Assembly: GCA_020746105.1 (NCBI GenBank)
Contig: CM036617.1
Location: 157,922,912 to 157,986,911, forward strand
Direction: 5' to 3'
DNA: 64,000 bases
From: Trogon surrucura
Lineage: Eukaryota > Chordata > Aves > Trogoniformes > Trogonidae
Part shown: positions 49,490-61,667 of the stretch, piece after piece
Numbering within the stretch: the first letter of the stretch is position 1
Layout: every line of letters begins with the position of its first letter
The notes under the pieces: generated by a model
Seen by the model: only the letters and a program-made list of their open reading frames with translations
The model's database searches: none
Told to the model about the DNA's origin: nothing
Program-made: the position numbers and the translations under genes

Positions 49490-51290
49490 GCTGTGGCGTG
49501 GGTAAGCAGCCCCTGAGCAATTCGCAGACCTGCGCTGTATCGCGTAGGTGTGAGTCTGTGTGCTGGGGCTTGGGTGCTTGACTCCAGATGGGACGAGGCC
49601 CGCAAAGGCTTCTGCTGATGACATCTGGCAACTTTCTACCCCTGCTGTTTCTTCCAGACCAGTGCCAGAAGAGCTGTATTGAAGGATGTTCTCGTTTTAT
49701 GCAAAATTATGCTAAAATATCTATAATACTTGCAATACCTTGCTTTAAGTAATGCCTAGAACCAAACTAGATACAAACTTTAAACATCATTCCCTGACAT
49801 TCTGTGTGCGCACTTAAAAACATGTTACACATTCTCTGGCGCATCACTCAGCAAAAAGTGTAAGTATAGAAATTTACCCCTTTTACGAGAACATAGCACC
49901 AGTGATAACAGCAGTTTCTTTGAAAAAAAAATAAAATAAGAAAACTTGTAAAAGGAAGCTCCACTGAAATTCTGCCAAATCTTTTGGATGGCCAGCAGTT
50001 TCTTAGCAATAGTGTCTCAGACTGCATTCCTCTGAGATAACCGAGAGAGGTTTATAAACGATTCTAAGGCCTTAATAGCTAAAAAGGGTATTTCTTAACT
50101 TTAGGATCCATAAGATGCATGAACCATCCTGAGATTTTTGTTTAAAAAAACACCAGGGGAAAGGAAAGAAACATGAGCCTGTATAAAAGGTGAAAGCTTT
50201 GACATTTTATTTGTTTAAATTAATGTCTGAAAAAATCTTAACTTGCTGCGTATGTGGGAAGCACAGTTTTGCATTTTAGACCTGGAATTTTGTCATTTGG
50301 TTTAAGCTCTGTTTAGCCTCTGGAAAAGCGGCCTGAAATTTGCTCAGCAAGAACACGGGTGGATGCCTGACTGGTGGACTCCGTGCAGGCTGCCCGTCCC
50401 CGTGCAGGGTGCGGTGTGTGGCCCCCCTGCCCACCCCAGTGGGCTGGGAGCAGGAGGGGGCACACACGCTACTGAGGGACATGGGTGCTCGCAGCACGTG
50501 GCTATCTTCTTGAATGTAAAAGTTTGGGGATTGCTTGCTTTTCTTCTTTTTTCAGTTCTCCTTAACAGAAAATCATGTGCTAGTTAGGACAACAGCGTAC
50601 CTAGCTCTGAGTTTACGTCTGACTGAGAAAAACAAGCCTGAAACTTAACAGATTAATAGTAAACTCTACTGCTGCTTTCATCCTTAAGCATTTGGAAATG
50701 CAATGTGTCATGATTAAAAGAAAGTACGTGAAATATACTGAGCAGATTCTAAACTTATTTTTCGGACTTCATTTATGTATCATTAATCATTATTTTATAA
50801 TCACCACAAAACAGCAGATAGTCTGCTTAAGCACTTTCTCTTCATTGCTTAACCATCTGAAAACAGGCCACTGCAGACACCCTACGCTGCTGCAATTTCA
50901 CATCCTGTATATCCAGAAATATATTTAGTTTATATTTTAGTATTTCTCATCATTCATAGACTGTTTCTTACTATGAGAACACAGTCATAAAATATTTTTA
51001 ATACTACTATTAAAATCACTGACTGTAAAAGCCATGTACGATCTAGCTTTTTTGCTGATTTTATTTAATTTTAAACACTCACAATGTGTTTCCGATCCAT
51101 TAGGAAAATGCTTGGACTCCTTGTTTTGCAAACTACTGGAAACAAAGCCCAAGTATTTCCATATTATTTAGGGGGTTGAGTTGACTAAGGGTGAGACTAG
51201 AGGAGCAGAGGCAAGGGTGCTAGGAAAGAAACACAGAGAAAAAAATACTTTTTTTAAGATTTAAAAAAAAAGACGAGTACAAATATTCCC
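49490..51290. other. Intergenic region between convergent plus-strand gene and ADCK2
   Basis: Mostly AT-rich. No exon or RNA gene was recognised. It probably holds the 3' UTRs of both convergent genes. A small GC-rich patch lies at about 50.36-50.48 kb. Confidence 0.6.
49930..49935 (+). terminator. Possible polyadenylation signal of the plus-strand coiled-coil exons
   Basis: AATAAA in an A-rich stretch about 560 nt past the TAG at 49375. No better plus-strand signal is seen before the convergent ADCK2 3' end. Confidence 0.35.
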
Positions 51291-51300
51291 AAAAGTTGTT

Positions 51301-51306
51301 TTTATT
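51301..51306 (-). terminator. ADCK2: Possible ADCK2 polyadenylation signal
   Basis: Minus-strand AATAAA (plus TTTATT) about 710 nt after the ADCK2 stop codon. This would give an ordinary-length 3' UTR. Other AT-rich hexamers lie further on, so this is only the best candidate. Confidence 0.45.
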
Positions 51307-52015
51307 ATAGAATTAGCTTTTCTGCTTAGGCCAATATTTTCTTCTGCTGTTTATAATCCAGACTCTTATAGAATTGTGCTAGAGTATGGAAGTTTGAAAA
51401 ATCAGATTGACTGGTCTGTTTTTATCATCCAAAATGACTAAGAACAGACCACTCCATGCAGGATCTCAGGATACTTCTACGATAAAAGCAGAAGTTAAAA
51501 GTAAATAAGACAGAAGAGTTTACTGGCTTTTTTCAGCCTGAATTAGTTGCTTAGGTGGTGTTAGAATATTATTTCTCATACCACAGTGATAAGTCAGTAA
51601 ATCAGATATTTTACCTGATCTATTTCAAATCAGACCTGATCAACGAACATCTTTTTAAAGACTTTTAGACATGTAAGACTGCTTTTCTCATCAGGCTGTG
51701 GTGATCTTGTGCATCTGAACTATGTATAACGTATATATGTCAGTTTAAAAACTACCACAGCACATCAGCTCATAGAACTGTGTAATGAGTCTGAACTCTC
51801 CAATTGTGCGAAGTCTTCCCGGTTTCTGGAACAGGCTTCGAAGCATCCCATGCCTGGCGCTCAGCTGAAACGACTGAAGGCAACATTAATGGGGGGTAAC
51901 CAGCACATGGCGTTTCCCCGAGATGCATGTGACTTCTCACCTTCAGCTTCTTTCTCTGTCGCTCGCAGGCGGCACAGGTAACCCTGCCCAGTGAGAGAGC
52001 AGCAGCCACGGGAGT

Positions 52016-52159
52016 CTATGTGAGGACAGAAGCTGCAGTTTTGATGAGCAGTGGTTTAGCTGCCTCTAGGATGTCCAGTTCAGGGTCCAGTGAACGACCA
52101 AGACCTTCCAGAACCATGATGGCAAAGATGATAGAAGCAAAATTGCTCTCGAGCTTCAC
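52016..52159 (-). CDS. ADCK2: ADCK2 exon 8 (C-terminus)
   Basis: 144 nt including TAG. Acceptor GTTCTAG. Encodes VKLESNFASIIFAIMVLEGL and GRSLDPELDILEAAKPLL; the last residues (IKTAASVLT) are specific to this sequence. Confidence 0.95.
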   Translation of the reverse strand: MKLESNFASIIFAIMVLEGLGRSLDPELDILEAAKPLLIKTAASVLT

Positions 52160-55100
52160 CTAGAACCACAAGCAACTGAATGAACCCAGTGGAACTTTTT
52201 CCTTCTGAGCCTATTCCCCACAGGTACCAGCTCTGGCTAGGCTGAAAGGGAAGGGAAGAGGCAGGGGACAGAATATGCCCATCTGAAACTGTACTCTATC
52301 ACTTGGAGGTTCAGAACTGAAATCCAGAAGCAGGCCCCAAAATAAGGCAACAGTTTCAGAGTAAGAACCCTAAAAGGGAGCCCAAGAGTTTGTTTTTCAG
52401 TTCCAAGAAGGAGAATGGGATTTTTTTTTTTTTCTTTCATACTGGACTAGCAGTAGCTGAGGAGTGCTCACCATCGCTAGTGCAGCTATAAGCTGCAGTC
52501 ATATTCAAGGTACTTGAACACGTGCACTCGTGTAAGAGAGAGCTCACCTTCTGACCGGCCACAAAGGAGCCCCCAGATCACAGAGGAAATGATCCTCCAC
52601 TCTGCATGTGAACAAACTACTCCCCAGTTCCCTGCCAGGCACCAGCATTGTTTCAAAGCATGCCAGAGCATTAAGAACTCACGGAGTTGGGAGGACTTGA
52701 TTTCTAAGGGCCTAAATTACATTTCACGTTATCACAAACCACCTTAATGAGGCTTAATGACAAAGCCATCTAACTGAGGAATGTTTAGGGGGGCCCTTTG
52801 CAGACTGGGCAGCTCTGTGGCTGACAACCTTCTCATCTCCTCTAGTTCAGGCCACCAAAGCTCTGCTGATTTCCAAAGTTGTTTGCAACTGTGGAAACTT
52901 GGCTCCCAAATACTATTGGTTATAAGAAGGAATCTCTCTTCTGTGAGCAACTCCTCCCTTTTGAGGCTTCTAACAAACCAGTAAAATGGCCTCGGGCTGT
53001 TACATAACCCCACATCAAGAAAGAGGTCCAGGTAAGAAAGTATGCAATGATATACAAGCAAAATATATATTAGATTTCATGTTCTGCTTTTAAGGGACCA
53101 TAGAAAAAGACAGGAAAAAAACACGTGTTACAGTAACATTCCTTTTAGTAAATAATACCAACCATTAAATGCAGTATTATATCCAGGTGTAGCAACACCT
53201 GGATGCATTCCTGCAGTCCCCCTGCTAGCAGTTCATTTCAGAAGTCACAGTTCCCCTTCTTTGTCAGCCCTTCATGTGCCCAGTAGTTCTCCCTCCCCAA
53301 ATCAACTTCCAGCTACTGAAGGCAGACAGTGACAGGACCTCACCTTATGGGTCATCAGGAGTTTAAAGACGTTTGAGAGAAGATTTCCCACCTGAAGCTG
53401 GAATACAAAAGAAGTTAACAACTGATCAAAATAAAAACAGTGGTCAAGAAGACTGAGCTGTGTGAGTGACTGCCAGGATTCTTCTCGGTGTTTGCTGCCA
53501 TTTGTTTCTGGTGGTGGGACAAGATTATTGGGCTGACAACAGCCACCATCAAGGTGTGATCCACCCAACTCTGCCTGAGATAAGTTCACCTGTGACCCAT
53601 GGTTCTGCTTACTTGCTAGTCCAGGAAGGCTGAGAATGTCTGCCCTCACAACAGCACACAACGTGTACTGATTTGCTCAGTACCACCACACTACACTCTC
53701 TGAAGTGTCCAGGCTGGCCTTAGCTAACAGGATGCAAGCTGAAACATCAGGCTCAGCAACTCCTCTCTGGGAACTGCAGACGTTAAGAGATTTTTTTTTA
53801 AAAAAAAAAAAAACTAACAACCAACCAAACAAACCAAAAAACCAACCAAACAAAAAAAGCAAACACATGTGTTTTTAATTAGAAGGAAATAAGAAAGTAT
53901 TTTATGGACTTTTGCTGCACCTGGGAGACTAAAAGCACCCGGTACTGGTTGGTGGCACTGATAAGATCAGAGCTGGCCTTTCCACACAGATCATTCTGAA
54001 AGCCAAGTTGCCCTGAATTACAGGTAAGTGAGGGTGGGACACTGTTCGTGCACTTGCCTTTCCTAGGGCGATGGTGTTCCCTCGGACCTTGGTCACTAGT
54101 TCTGCCATCTCAGCTTTGAATCGCTCGATATCCTGGCACTGGTTAGCACGGGCATGATGAAGGATCAGTTCTGCCACTCTCTCTCCCTGTGAAACAAGTT
54201 GAAGAGGAGAATGAGGACTTTGCCCCTGGTACCAGCAGGCCTGCAGGGAGCTGCACATCATCATCCTTGCACGGCCTCTGCTCTATGGGTCCCTGAAGGG
54301 AGAACTCCCAGGGCCATATTTTTCCATTCCAGCAATGGAGACCCAACAAACTAACACAGGCAGGTGCAGGAAGAGCAGAATTGGTCCCAAAGTCTTGGTT
54401 GTTACGTGGCAAAGCCCTGATAATTTTTCTTGCAGGTCTTGTAGGGTAGAGCACAACAAAAGAGTCCAGAGAAGTAAAACTTTCAGGAGGAAAAATAAAA
54501 CCCACAGGACTGGCATTTTCTTATTAACAGAGGAGATAATGGTGTAAAGAAGGGCATATATTAGGCTCCCTTATGGACTAAGTCCAACTTTCTGTCTGCA
54601 GACTGCAGAGGAAGAGTGAGCTGATTCTATACCAGCAGATGCTTGGTGAAAAAAGTGGGTAGACGTACCCAAAACTTCACTTTTACAGCTCTTCTTGGAA
54701 GACATATCTGACATACAGAGCCAGAGGCCCCAGGTTTGGCAATAAGACTCGGAGCAGAAGTTTTTCACCTATAGATTGTGAATTACACCCAGACTGAACC
54801 ATCAAGTCATCTGACTTGCAATCAAATGTTTGCAGTTTTTGCTTAGGATCTGAGAAGTCTGGCAGCACAGGATGGGCCTGAATACACAGTTTGGCACGGA
54901 CTCCTCTGTGTGCTTTAGCAGATTAAGTAGACCAGGTTAAAATGTGTCCCTCTTGAGATATGTTGTTGGAGCCATCCCATCCACAGCTGAGAAACAACAA
55001 TATGCAAGTGTAAGCACAGATGCTTGTTCTCAGAATGAACAGGAGACATCAGCACAGGATTCTCTGGTCCATCTGAGAGTGTTTCAGATACATGGGAAGG

Positions 55101-58100
55101 AGGATGTAGTAGTTCCTCTAATACAGGGAAGCCTGGTCAGCCCCTCACCCACACCTGTTTTGCTTCCTCTTCTCTACAGATGTTGACAAAACAGCAAAAC
55201 AGAGGATGGCATATGGCCTTTCCAGTGGCAAGGCTGCAGAAGGGAACATGTGTGGAAGACCAAGATGTTAAGCCATTCCCTCCTCTTCTCTAGCAAAACC
55301 TGGCAGATTCTGCAAGTGTCTCAGACGCGTCTCCCAGGCAGTCCTAACCCTGCATCACCAGCACTCCGGACCAGGGAGTGGCAGCCACTGCTTTCCACTT
55401 AAACACCTTCCATTTCCTGGGCCACTGAAATTGCTCCCCTCTGGCAGCCTTCTTGCTGTAGCTGAACATCTTATCCTTGTGTCCGGTACAGTTTCCATGC
55501 TAGCAAGTCTCTGCTCCCCTCTTAGGGAGGATTATACGGGGAAATAAAGAGGGAACTATCGCTTTGGCCATCAGACTCCCCAGCTGTCTCCCTTCCCCAG
55601 CCCCATGACAGAGGTCTCACCTGGCCCTGGACCACAGCCGTGAAAACCGCCCGGAAGTTCTGCAAGTCGGCACTCTGCAGCTCCGCCACGATCCCCGCGT
55701 CCAGCAGCACCAGGCAGAGCTGCCTGTGGGGCGGCTGCACTTCCACCACGAGCGTGTCGCACAGGTCCACGATGGCCGTCTGCTCCTTGCAGCTGGCGCT
55801 GACGTGGGCCGTGCCTTGAACCAGGATGTTCCCAGGGTGCAGGTCAGCGTGGACAAAGTTGTCAACAAAGATCTAGAGGATGGGCAAGTCTTAGAACAGC
55901 TCATTGCAACCAAACCTGCCCAAGCCAAAACTCCCAGGCCAAGAGCACAGGTTTGTTACTGGTCTGTTTGCTGTCGTTACTAACAGGCGTCACCCTGGGC
56001 AGCAACACAGCAGATGGCTTCTGCTGGAAACCAGGCATGCTGAAATGGCATGGGTGCTGCTCGCTTCAGGGGAGTCAGCAGAGCTGTGTGAAACAATCCC
56101 ATGTGCTTGCTAGAGGTCAGGCAGGACAGCCAGGAGTTCCAGCAGGGAACAGCAGCGCTCTTTGGCAAGCCACTCTAAACTGGGGGCAAACTGGTGGGCC
56201 TTGGCAAAGAGTAATGCAGTAAGAGAAGGCCATTTGCCATTCAGTGGCACAGGTTATAGTGAATGATTAAGTTTATCTAGTCTGGGACACCAACTCACAT
56301 TACAACTGTATTGAATAGTAAGGAAAACAAGTGAAGAGAAAAGGAAACAAATGTATGTAGCACTTCTCTGCCTCTACTAGCATATAACACCAGAAAAGAC
56401 TAGTAAGAGCGCAAGCGCAAGACAGTACTTGCCCATTAACCCTCCTGGCCACCTGGGACTGCAGGACTTCCTGCCCCAAAGCGGTTATCTTTGCATTTCA
56501 TTGCTTTCTCTTACAAATTTTGTCCAATTGCCATGTAAATAATTAGAGCTGCACGAAAAAAGGAGAATTATTTTTTTAGGTGTTGCCTGAAAAAAATGAC
56601 CTCTGATAATTTTATGTCCTCCTCATTGTTCTCTTTTGAGAAACTACGCACAACAGATTCATATTCGCTCTCATGCAGTCATGACTGTGTATCATAAGCT
56701 ACTAATTTCTCTGCTTTCCAGAGTTAAGAGTCTAAATTATTTCACCATTTTGATATGGAAGCCATTCCACACCAGTAATCATCCTGGTTGCCTTCCTGTA
56801 CACCTCTTCTATTATAGCCCATGAAACGAGGGGACCTGGACAGCGAGGGTCTAGAACTGCACAGAGCACTCAAGAAACAGGTGGGGTTTTTTACATATCG
56901 CCATCATGTTGTTTCTTTGTTCTTGAATTATTTTCTGCTTCTTTTTTTTTTGCTTTGCTCGTCACCATTGAAGCCAATGTTAGCATAAAACTATTTTAGT
57001 TCCATTACTGCTTTTCTGAGTGGTAAAAGCTTATTTCAGAGTCTCTCATATGACACAGAGTCAGATCTGCAGACCTTGCCATCACCCAACCATGATTAAC
57101 AGTTATCGGCCGAATTTCATCTGATACTCACTGCCCATGCACTCAGTACCGTGAGGTTCTTTTGCAACTCTACCCTAACAGTTCTCATGGCTCCTCATAA
57201 GACAATTGTGTCACCCTCTCAACACTCCTTCCAGATAATTTGTAATTATTTCAACCACAGAGGAACTACACAGCCAGAAGCTGAATCATAAAGTGAATCT
57301 GGCCAGGTTTTTTTTCTTTACTCCAGCTCTTCCTTTAAAAACAGAACAAAACAAAAGCAAGCAGATTTGGAGAAGCCAGTAACTGAAGAAACTAGCTAGC
57401 TGTTTTCCCTGCAAGTTGCATCCACAGTCTCTGCAGAGAACATGATATTTGCTAATTGCAGTTCTATAGTATTTGGGCAATATGTGAATATTCACTGAAT
57501 GGTTTCCTAAGCAATGCACTGACCAAGTTGCACAGGGCAATCCTACTGCATGCAAGCAGATCGCCCTTCTGAAGGGGAAGAAGCTCCACATCAAAGTCTG
57601 CAGTACTGGTGTATCTAGCCCAGGCTTTACTCAGAACTTGTGTTACCTTGTGCATGAAGGACAGACCCTCCCTCTGCCAGTTCAGGAGCTGCCCAGTGCC
57701 CAGCAGCCCAAATCCTGGGTTATGGCGAGGTACCTGGCATCCACGGGCTGCCTCCAAAAGGCACAGCTTTGAGTCCGTGGGGAGAAGGGTGAGAGATGTG
57801 AGAAGCAAACAGGGTCTCTCTTTAGTCATATTGTCTTATTAACCCAACTGAATTGCTTCTGCAGGAAAACAACCTTCACTTCAGTTCTCAGCCAAGTGCC
57901 TACCATCTTTAGGAGCATGTCCATGCCCATCTTTGCGAGTCTCTGCCTCAGCTCTGTGGCAATCTCCACGTGCAGGTAGTGTGAAATAGGCTCGCTCTCC
58001 TGAAATAAAGATGGAGCTGGAGTCAAACACACCTTGTGTTCCACCTTCAACCACACCTTTGCCTAGGTGCCCAGAGTTGAGGGAAGGTGCTAAGAATACC

Positions 58101-61100
58101 CTAGAAAGGAGCTGCTCAGTAAGCGCTGTACGTACTGTGATGGAGAACATGAAAGAAGCAAGGGTTTGTTCTTTGGAAAGAGAGTGATATAGCCTGGGGC
58201 AGAAATATCCTTGCCAAGATCACATGCATGAAAACTAAGGCTGAGCGTAACTTTGGTCTGTGACTCAAACATCCACAGAGGAAGTGAGGCAAGCATCAGA
58301 GACTGTCAGATTGCTGAGCTCCTTGCTTTGACCCACCACAGAGGAGAGATGAGGCGTGGTGTTGGTTTGCAAAGCATAGGCAAGCACATGGTGACTGGAC
58401 ACAGTGTTGGTCTGCTCATTCTCAGGCCAAGTGTTCACGTCTATATGGAGCTGCCTGCCACCTGTCTTCTGGGATGCACTGCTTACAAACAAAGAGAGTG
58501 GAAGAGATGCTGAGGAAGGGCACCAAGCTCTTTAAGCAAATAAGAGAAAAGCATCCCTCTGCCTCTGATAAAATTCCAAACATCTCCTTGGCAGGTTCTC
58601 CTAAGGGCCTTCTTACTGCTGCCACCACTCCCAGACCTTGCAATTCTTACCTCAAATGTTTCCACTAGAACATCTGTCGTTACCAATGGCCGAAGGGGAG
58701 TTGGAAACTTCACAAAATCGACATCTAGGAAATTTTGTCGGAAGCGCTCCAGATTTCTGGCTTCATACCGTAAGTCAATCTCAAAGGAGAAAAAGAAAAA
58801 GCAGGTTGGAATTTGGATGCAATTAGATCTTCAGGATCCTGTATGAGGATATGAGTACATGGTGTGATACTCAATACCAACAAATCTAGTCAGAAAGCCA
58901 GAATGAAAACAGAGTGGTGCTTCTTACATGCTTATAGCTTTCCTGATGGAAGGCAGAACAACAGACTCGGTAATGAATGGCCCACAACCCAGTGCCTTTG
59001 GAATGCAGGTGACCCTTACTAAAGGCATGGTGTCTCAAAAAAAGACCAGGACTGCATTATTTTCAAGGGTAAAACGGATCTTGAACCAAAGCTTACTGTC
59101 CACATAGCAAGGCAGGCAGATAGGGATAGAACTGCAGCCCTAGCTTCACTTTACAGATAGGCAGCTGTAGCAGGAAAGAATTTAATGTGACACATACAAA
59201 ATAATCCACTATCCAAAGTCCTGGTCCCAGCTTTTCAGTGATCCTTGAAACAAGGCCACCTTTCCTACCCACTGCCACTGCTCACGGCGAAGAATAACCT
59301 TGCCTCACTTCCCTCATCCAGCAATGTGAATACCTCTTGCTCTTTCAAAGAGAAATGAAAGGAAAATACAAGCCTATCAGATGCTCTCCTAATCCTCAAT
59401 CTTGAGAGCATACATCAAAAGTTCTGCCAGATTAAACTGGTACTAATGACCTCAAGGCACATCTGACTTAAATTTTTCATTGCATTGCTTTTTTACTTCA
59501 TGAGCATATAGGCTTTCCTACAGTAACATTTATGTGACTGATGAGAACAAAGAACATAAGAACAAGCATGCCTTCATCTAACCATTTAAAAAGCAGCAGT
59601 ATGAACAGAATTAGAGCTACCCAGTAGCAAGACAAAGGGCAGGTTTGTTTCAGTACATGGGGACCATGGCATGGTGCACACCTGCTGAATCATAAGCTTC
59701 TCAAACTCCTCCACAATCTCTGTCAAACTGAGCCACTTGAATCCAGGGAGAAGTCCAATGATGTAGCTACCCATCTTCATGAGGAACAGATCCATCTGGA
59801 CTTGGTGGACTAGCCCAGGGTGCAGGACCTGCACAAGAATGAGCAGTTGCAAGATCAAAGCTCCCAATGCTGTAAAAAGGACGGTCGGTTTCAATCAGCT
59901 AAAGCGATGCATTTCAAACAGACAGAACTCTTGCATTCCTGCCGTCTCCACATCGTGCAGTATTTGGAACAGCTCAATCATAAGATTTCTTTAAATAAAC
60001 TTTGCTGGAATGAACTTATCTGTTCCAGATTTCTTCATGTGAGGGGAGAAGAGGTTTCATTTTCTAGAAAGTGAAATCAAGTCTAATATTCATTATTTTA
60101 ACATAAACCGCACCATTGCAGGCACTTCTGGTATCTCCATGTCATGTCAAAGGTACCATAGGCAGTATGCATACTAGAGCTCTTCAGGCTGGGAAGAGCT
60201 GGGGCCGCCACAAGTCTGGATTGCTGCTGGCTGAAACCAAAGCACTGAGAAAAGACATGGAGGGAGACAAGCATCACTTCTCTTCCTCTACCTGGCCGTA
60301 GCCAGCTACTCATCTCCATGGGAATTAAACTCCGATCAGCCTCCTCATACACATCTACCCACCGGATGTGACTTACTTTAATGGCTACAGGTGTGAGATG
60401 TCTGGCTGATGAAGGATTTGCATTCAAGAGTGGTTTGGCCATCTGCTCCGTAACCGACATCCCATTCACAGGGCTTCCCAGGGAGCAGCGTGCTTGGCTC
60501 AGCTCCTCCCTGCTCCTCTTGTCCTGCACCTCCTCGCTCTTCCTCCTCCTCAGCCACCTGAGGAGGCCTCTAAAGCCTGACACTTGCCACGCTTCAAAAG
60601 CAGACCGTAACTCCGAGGGTCGCGGTAGCTCCTTGTTCTGGGAGCCAGCAATGGCTGCAAGGTCAGCATAGGCTTTATACACCTGGGCAACGCAGCCCGA
60701 GCCAACCGGCTCCCGGCTTTGGAACTTGAGGATGCTCATCCAGTCCTCACCGAAGGCCTTCCTCAGGAGCTCGTCAGTGTGACCCCACGGGTGTGGGCTC
60801 ACCTCAACGTGCAGCTTGGAGAACTCATCGCAGAAGGCCTCGGAGAAGAGGTCCCTCCGGGTGCTGGCCCACTGGCCCAGTTTAACACAAGTGGGGCCGG
60901 CAGCTTCGGCCGCCCTCCGCAGCAGCCGCAGCCACAGGGCGCCCAGGCCGGGCCACAGGCGGCTCAGCGGGTAAAGCAGCAGCAGGGGCCCGAACCGCAG
61001 CAGCAACCCGCAGGCCCGCAGACCCAACCGCAGCGCCAGACCCAACCGCAACAGCAGCAACCCCCGAGGCGGCCGCTCCGGGCCGCGCTCACCGACCCAC

Positions 61101-61309
61101 ACCGGCCCCCTCTGCCCCGGCCTCTCCTTTGCACCGGTCCCGGCGGGCACCGCCAAGGCCACCGCGACCCAACGCCCAGCACGGAGCCTGCCGCGCCCTG
61201 CTGCCCCTGCCACCCCGCTCCAACCGGGCAGAGCCCCCCTCGTCCCTCGGGCCCGCCCGAGGAGGGGGCGCGGGAGCGGCAGGAGCCGCACCGCACCGCC
61301 CGCCACCAT
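52016..61309 (-). CDS. ADCK2: AarF domain-containing kinase 2, mitochondrial (complete)
   Basis: UbiB/ADCK-family atypical kinase, mitochondrial, linked to coenzyme Q and lipid metabolism. Eight exons: 61309-60377, 59828-59682, 58779-58651, 57999-57904, 55872-55621, 54186-54058, 53397-53344 and 52159-52016. All join in phase 0 to 627 aa, matching the human protein (626 aa as I recall). N-terminal basic presequence, then a hydrophobic stretch (residues about 93-130, rich in Leu). The family KxGQ motif is CVKLGQWASTRRDLFSE; the loop usually Ala-rich in UbiB proteins reads GSGCVAQVYKA; VAIK carries the ATP lysine; VHADLHPGNILV is the catalytic loop; LLDAGIVAEL takes the DFG position. The start is the first ATG with a good context (GCCATGG) in the CpG island. 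The intron after exon 6 begins with GC. Identity is certain from motifs, length and neighbourhood. Confidence 0.96.
53344..53397 (-). CDS. ADCK2: ADCK2 exon 7
   Basis: 54 nt, acceptor TATTCCAG, donor GTGAGG. Encodes LQVGNLLSNVFKLLMTHK, a typical ADCK2 segment. Confidence 0.94.
53791..53859. repeat. T run plus (AACC/AAAC)n simple sequence
   Basis: T8-A run followed by CCAACCAAAC-like units in the ADCK2 intron between exons 6 and 7. Confidence 0.8.
54058..54186 (-). CDS. ADCK2: ADCK2 exon 6 (followed by GC donor)
   Basis: 129 nt, acceptor TTTCACAG. Encodes GERVAELILHHARANQCQDI to KVRGNTIALGK. The donor is AAAG followed by GCAAGT, a textbook GC-AG donor; no GT site in the right phase is nearby. 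Confidence 0.92.
55621..55872 (-). CDS. ADCK2: ADCK2 exon 5 (catalytic loop and DFG position)
   Basis: 252 nt, acceptor CCTCTAG, donor GTGAGA. Encodes IFVDNFVHADLHPGNILVQ and LVLLDAGIVAELQSADLQNF. Confidence 0.96.
57904..57999 (-). CDS. ADCK2: ADCK2 exon 4
   Basis: 96 nt, acceptor ATTTCAG, donor GTAGGC. Encodes ESEPISHYLHVEIATELRQR and LAKMGMDMLLKM. Confidence 0.93.
58651..58779 (-). CDS. ADCK2: ADCK2 exon 3
   Basis: 129 nt, acceptor CTTTGAG, donor GTAAGA. Encodes IDLRYEARNLERFRQNF, the conserved D-[LF]-xxEAxNxxxF signature of the family, then TPLRPLVTTDVLVETFE. Confidence 0.95.
59682..59828 (-). CDS. ADCK2: ADCK2 exon 2
   Basis: 147 nt, acceptor TTGTGCAG, donor GTGTGC. Encodes VLHPGLVHQVQMDLFLMKMG to EEFEKLMIQQ. 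Confidence 0.95.
60377..61309 (-). CDS. ADCK2: ADCK2 exon 1
   Basis: 933 nt, 311 codons, donor GTAAGT. It encodes the presequence, the Leu/Arg-rich hydrophobic stretch, the KxGQ motif, the GSGCVAQVYKA loop, a variable serine/charged insert (RRRKSEEVQDKRSREEL) and the PVAIK lysine. Confidence 0.96.
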
Positions 61310-61450
61310 GGCCCGGCCCGCAGCCGCCAACGGCCGCTCGGGGCGGGGGGGGGGGGAGAGGCGGTAGCGGCCCGCCCCTTAAAGGGACAGGAGGGAAAGA
61401 CACGGAGGGACGTTGAGGTGTTTTTTCCCGCCTCGCAGATGGCTCCTGTG
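60700..61450 (-). promoter_or_regulatory. ADCK2: CpG island over ADCK2 exon 1 and promoter
   Basis: Dense CpG over the first exon and about 140 nt upstream, including a G run at about 61342-61356. No TATA box. Divergent from the CpG island at 62.4 kb. Confidence 0.7.
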
Positions 61451-61512
61451 AAGGGAAGGTGCCGCCTGAGGTGTAGCCTTCTGAGCTGGGTGATAACGGA
61501 GAAGGACGAGAA

Positions 61513-61560
61513 GCCCCTTCCATCTGGTCATCGGGTGCTTGATGACCGAATGGAAGGGGC
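61513..61560. repeat. Near-perfect hairpin upstream of ADCK2
   Basis: Two 20-nt arms (61513-61532 and 61541-61560) are reverse complements at 18 of 20 positions and are separated by an 8-nt loop. Arm ends read GCCCC and GGGGC. It lies about 200 nt upstream of the ADCK2 start codon, between the CpG island and the CR1 element. It may be a small transposon remnant, an RNA hairpin or a cruciform; no family was recognised. Confidence 0.8.
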
Positions 61561-61667
61561 CCACACTTGGGCCAGATACAATCCAAATTTGTACTGGTAG
61601 CTCACATTCAACTGAGGAAACCCTTGTGCCAGCAGGGAGCTGGGTTATGGCCCTGAGCAGGTGAACA

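Noticed and set aside
61301-61390. Plus-strand ATG in perfect Kozak context (CGCCACCATGG) at the ADCK2 start
   Set aside because: The ATG lies in a CAT-ATG overlap with the ADCK2 start; the plus frame stops after about 20 codons and has no family features.
60719-61600. 293-aa plus-strand open frame, Gln/Pro-rich
   Set aside because: It is the antisense shadow of ADCK2 exon 1; its low-complexity Gln/Pro runs are the complement of the Leu/Arg codons.
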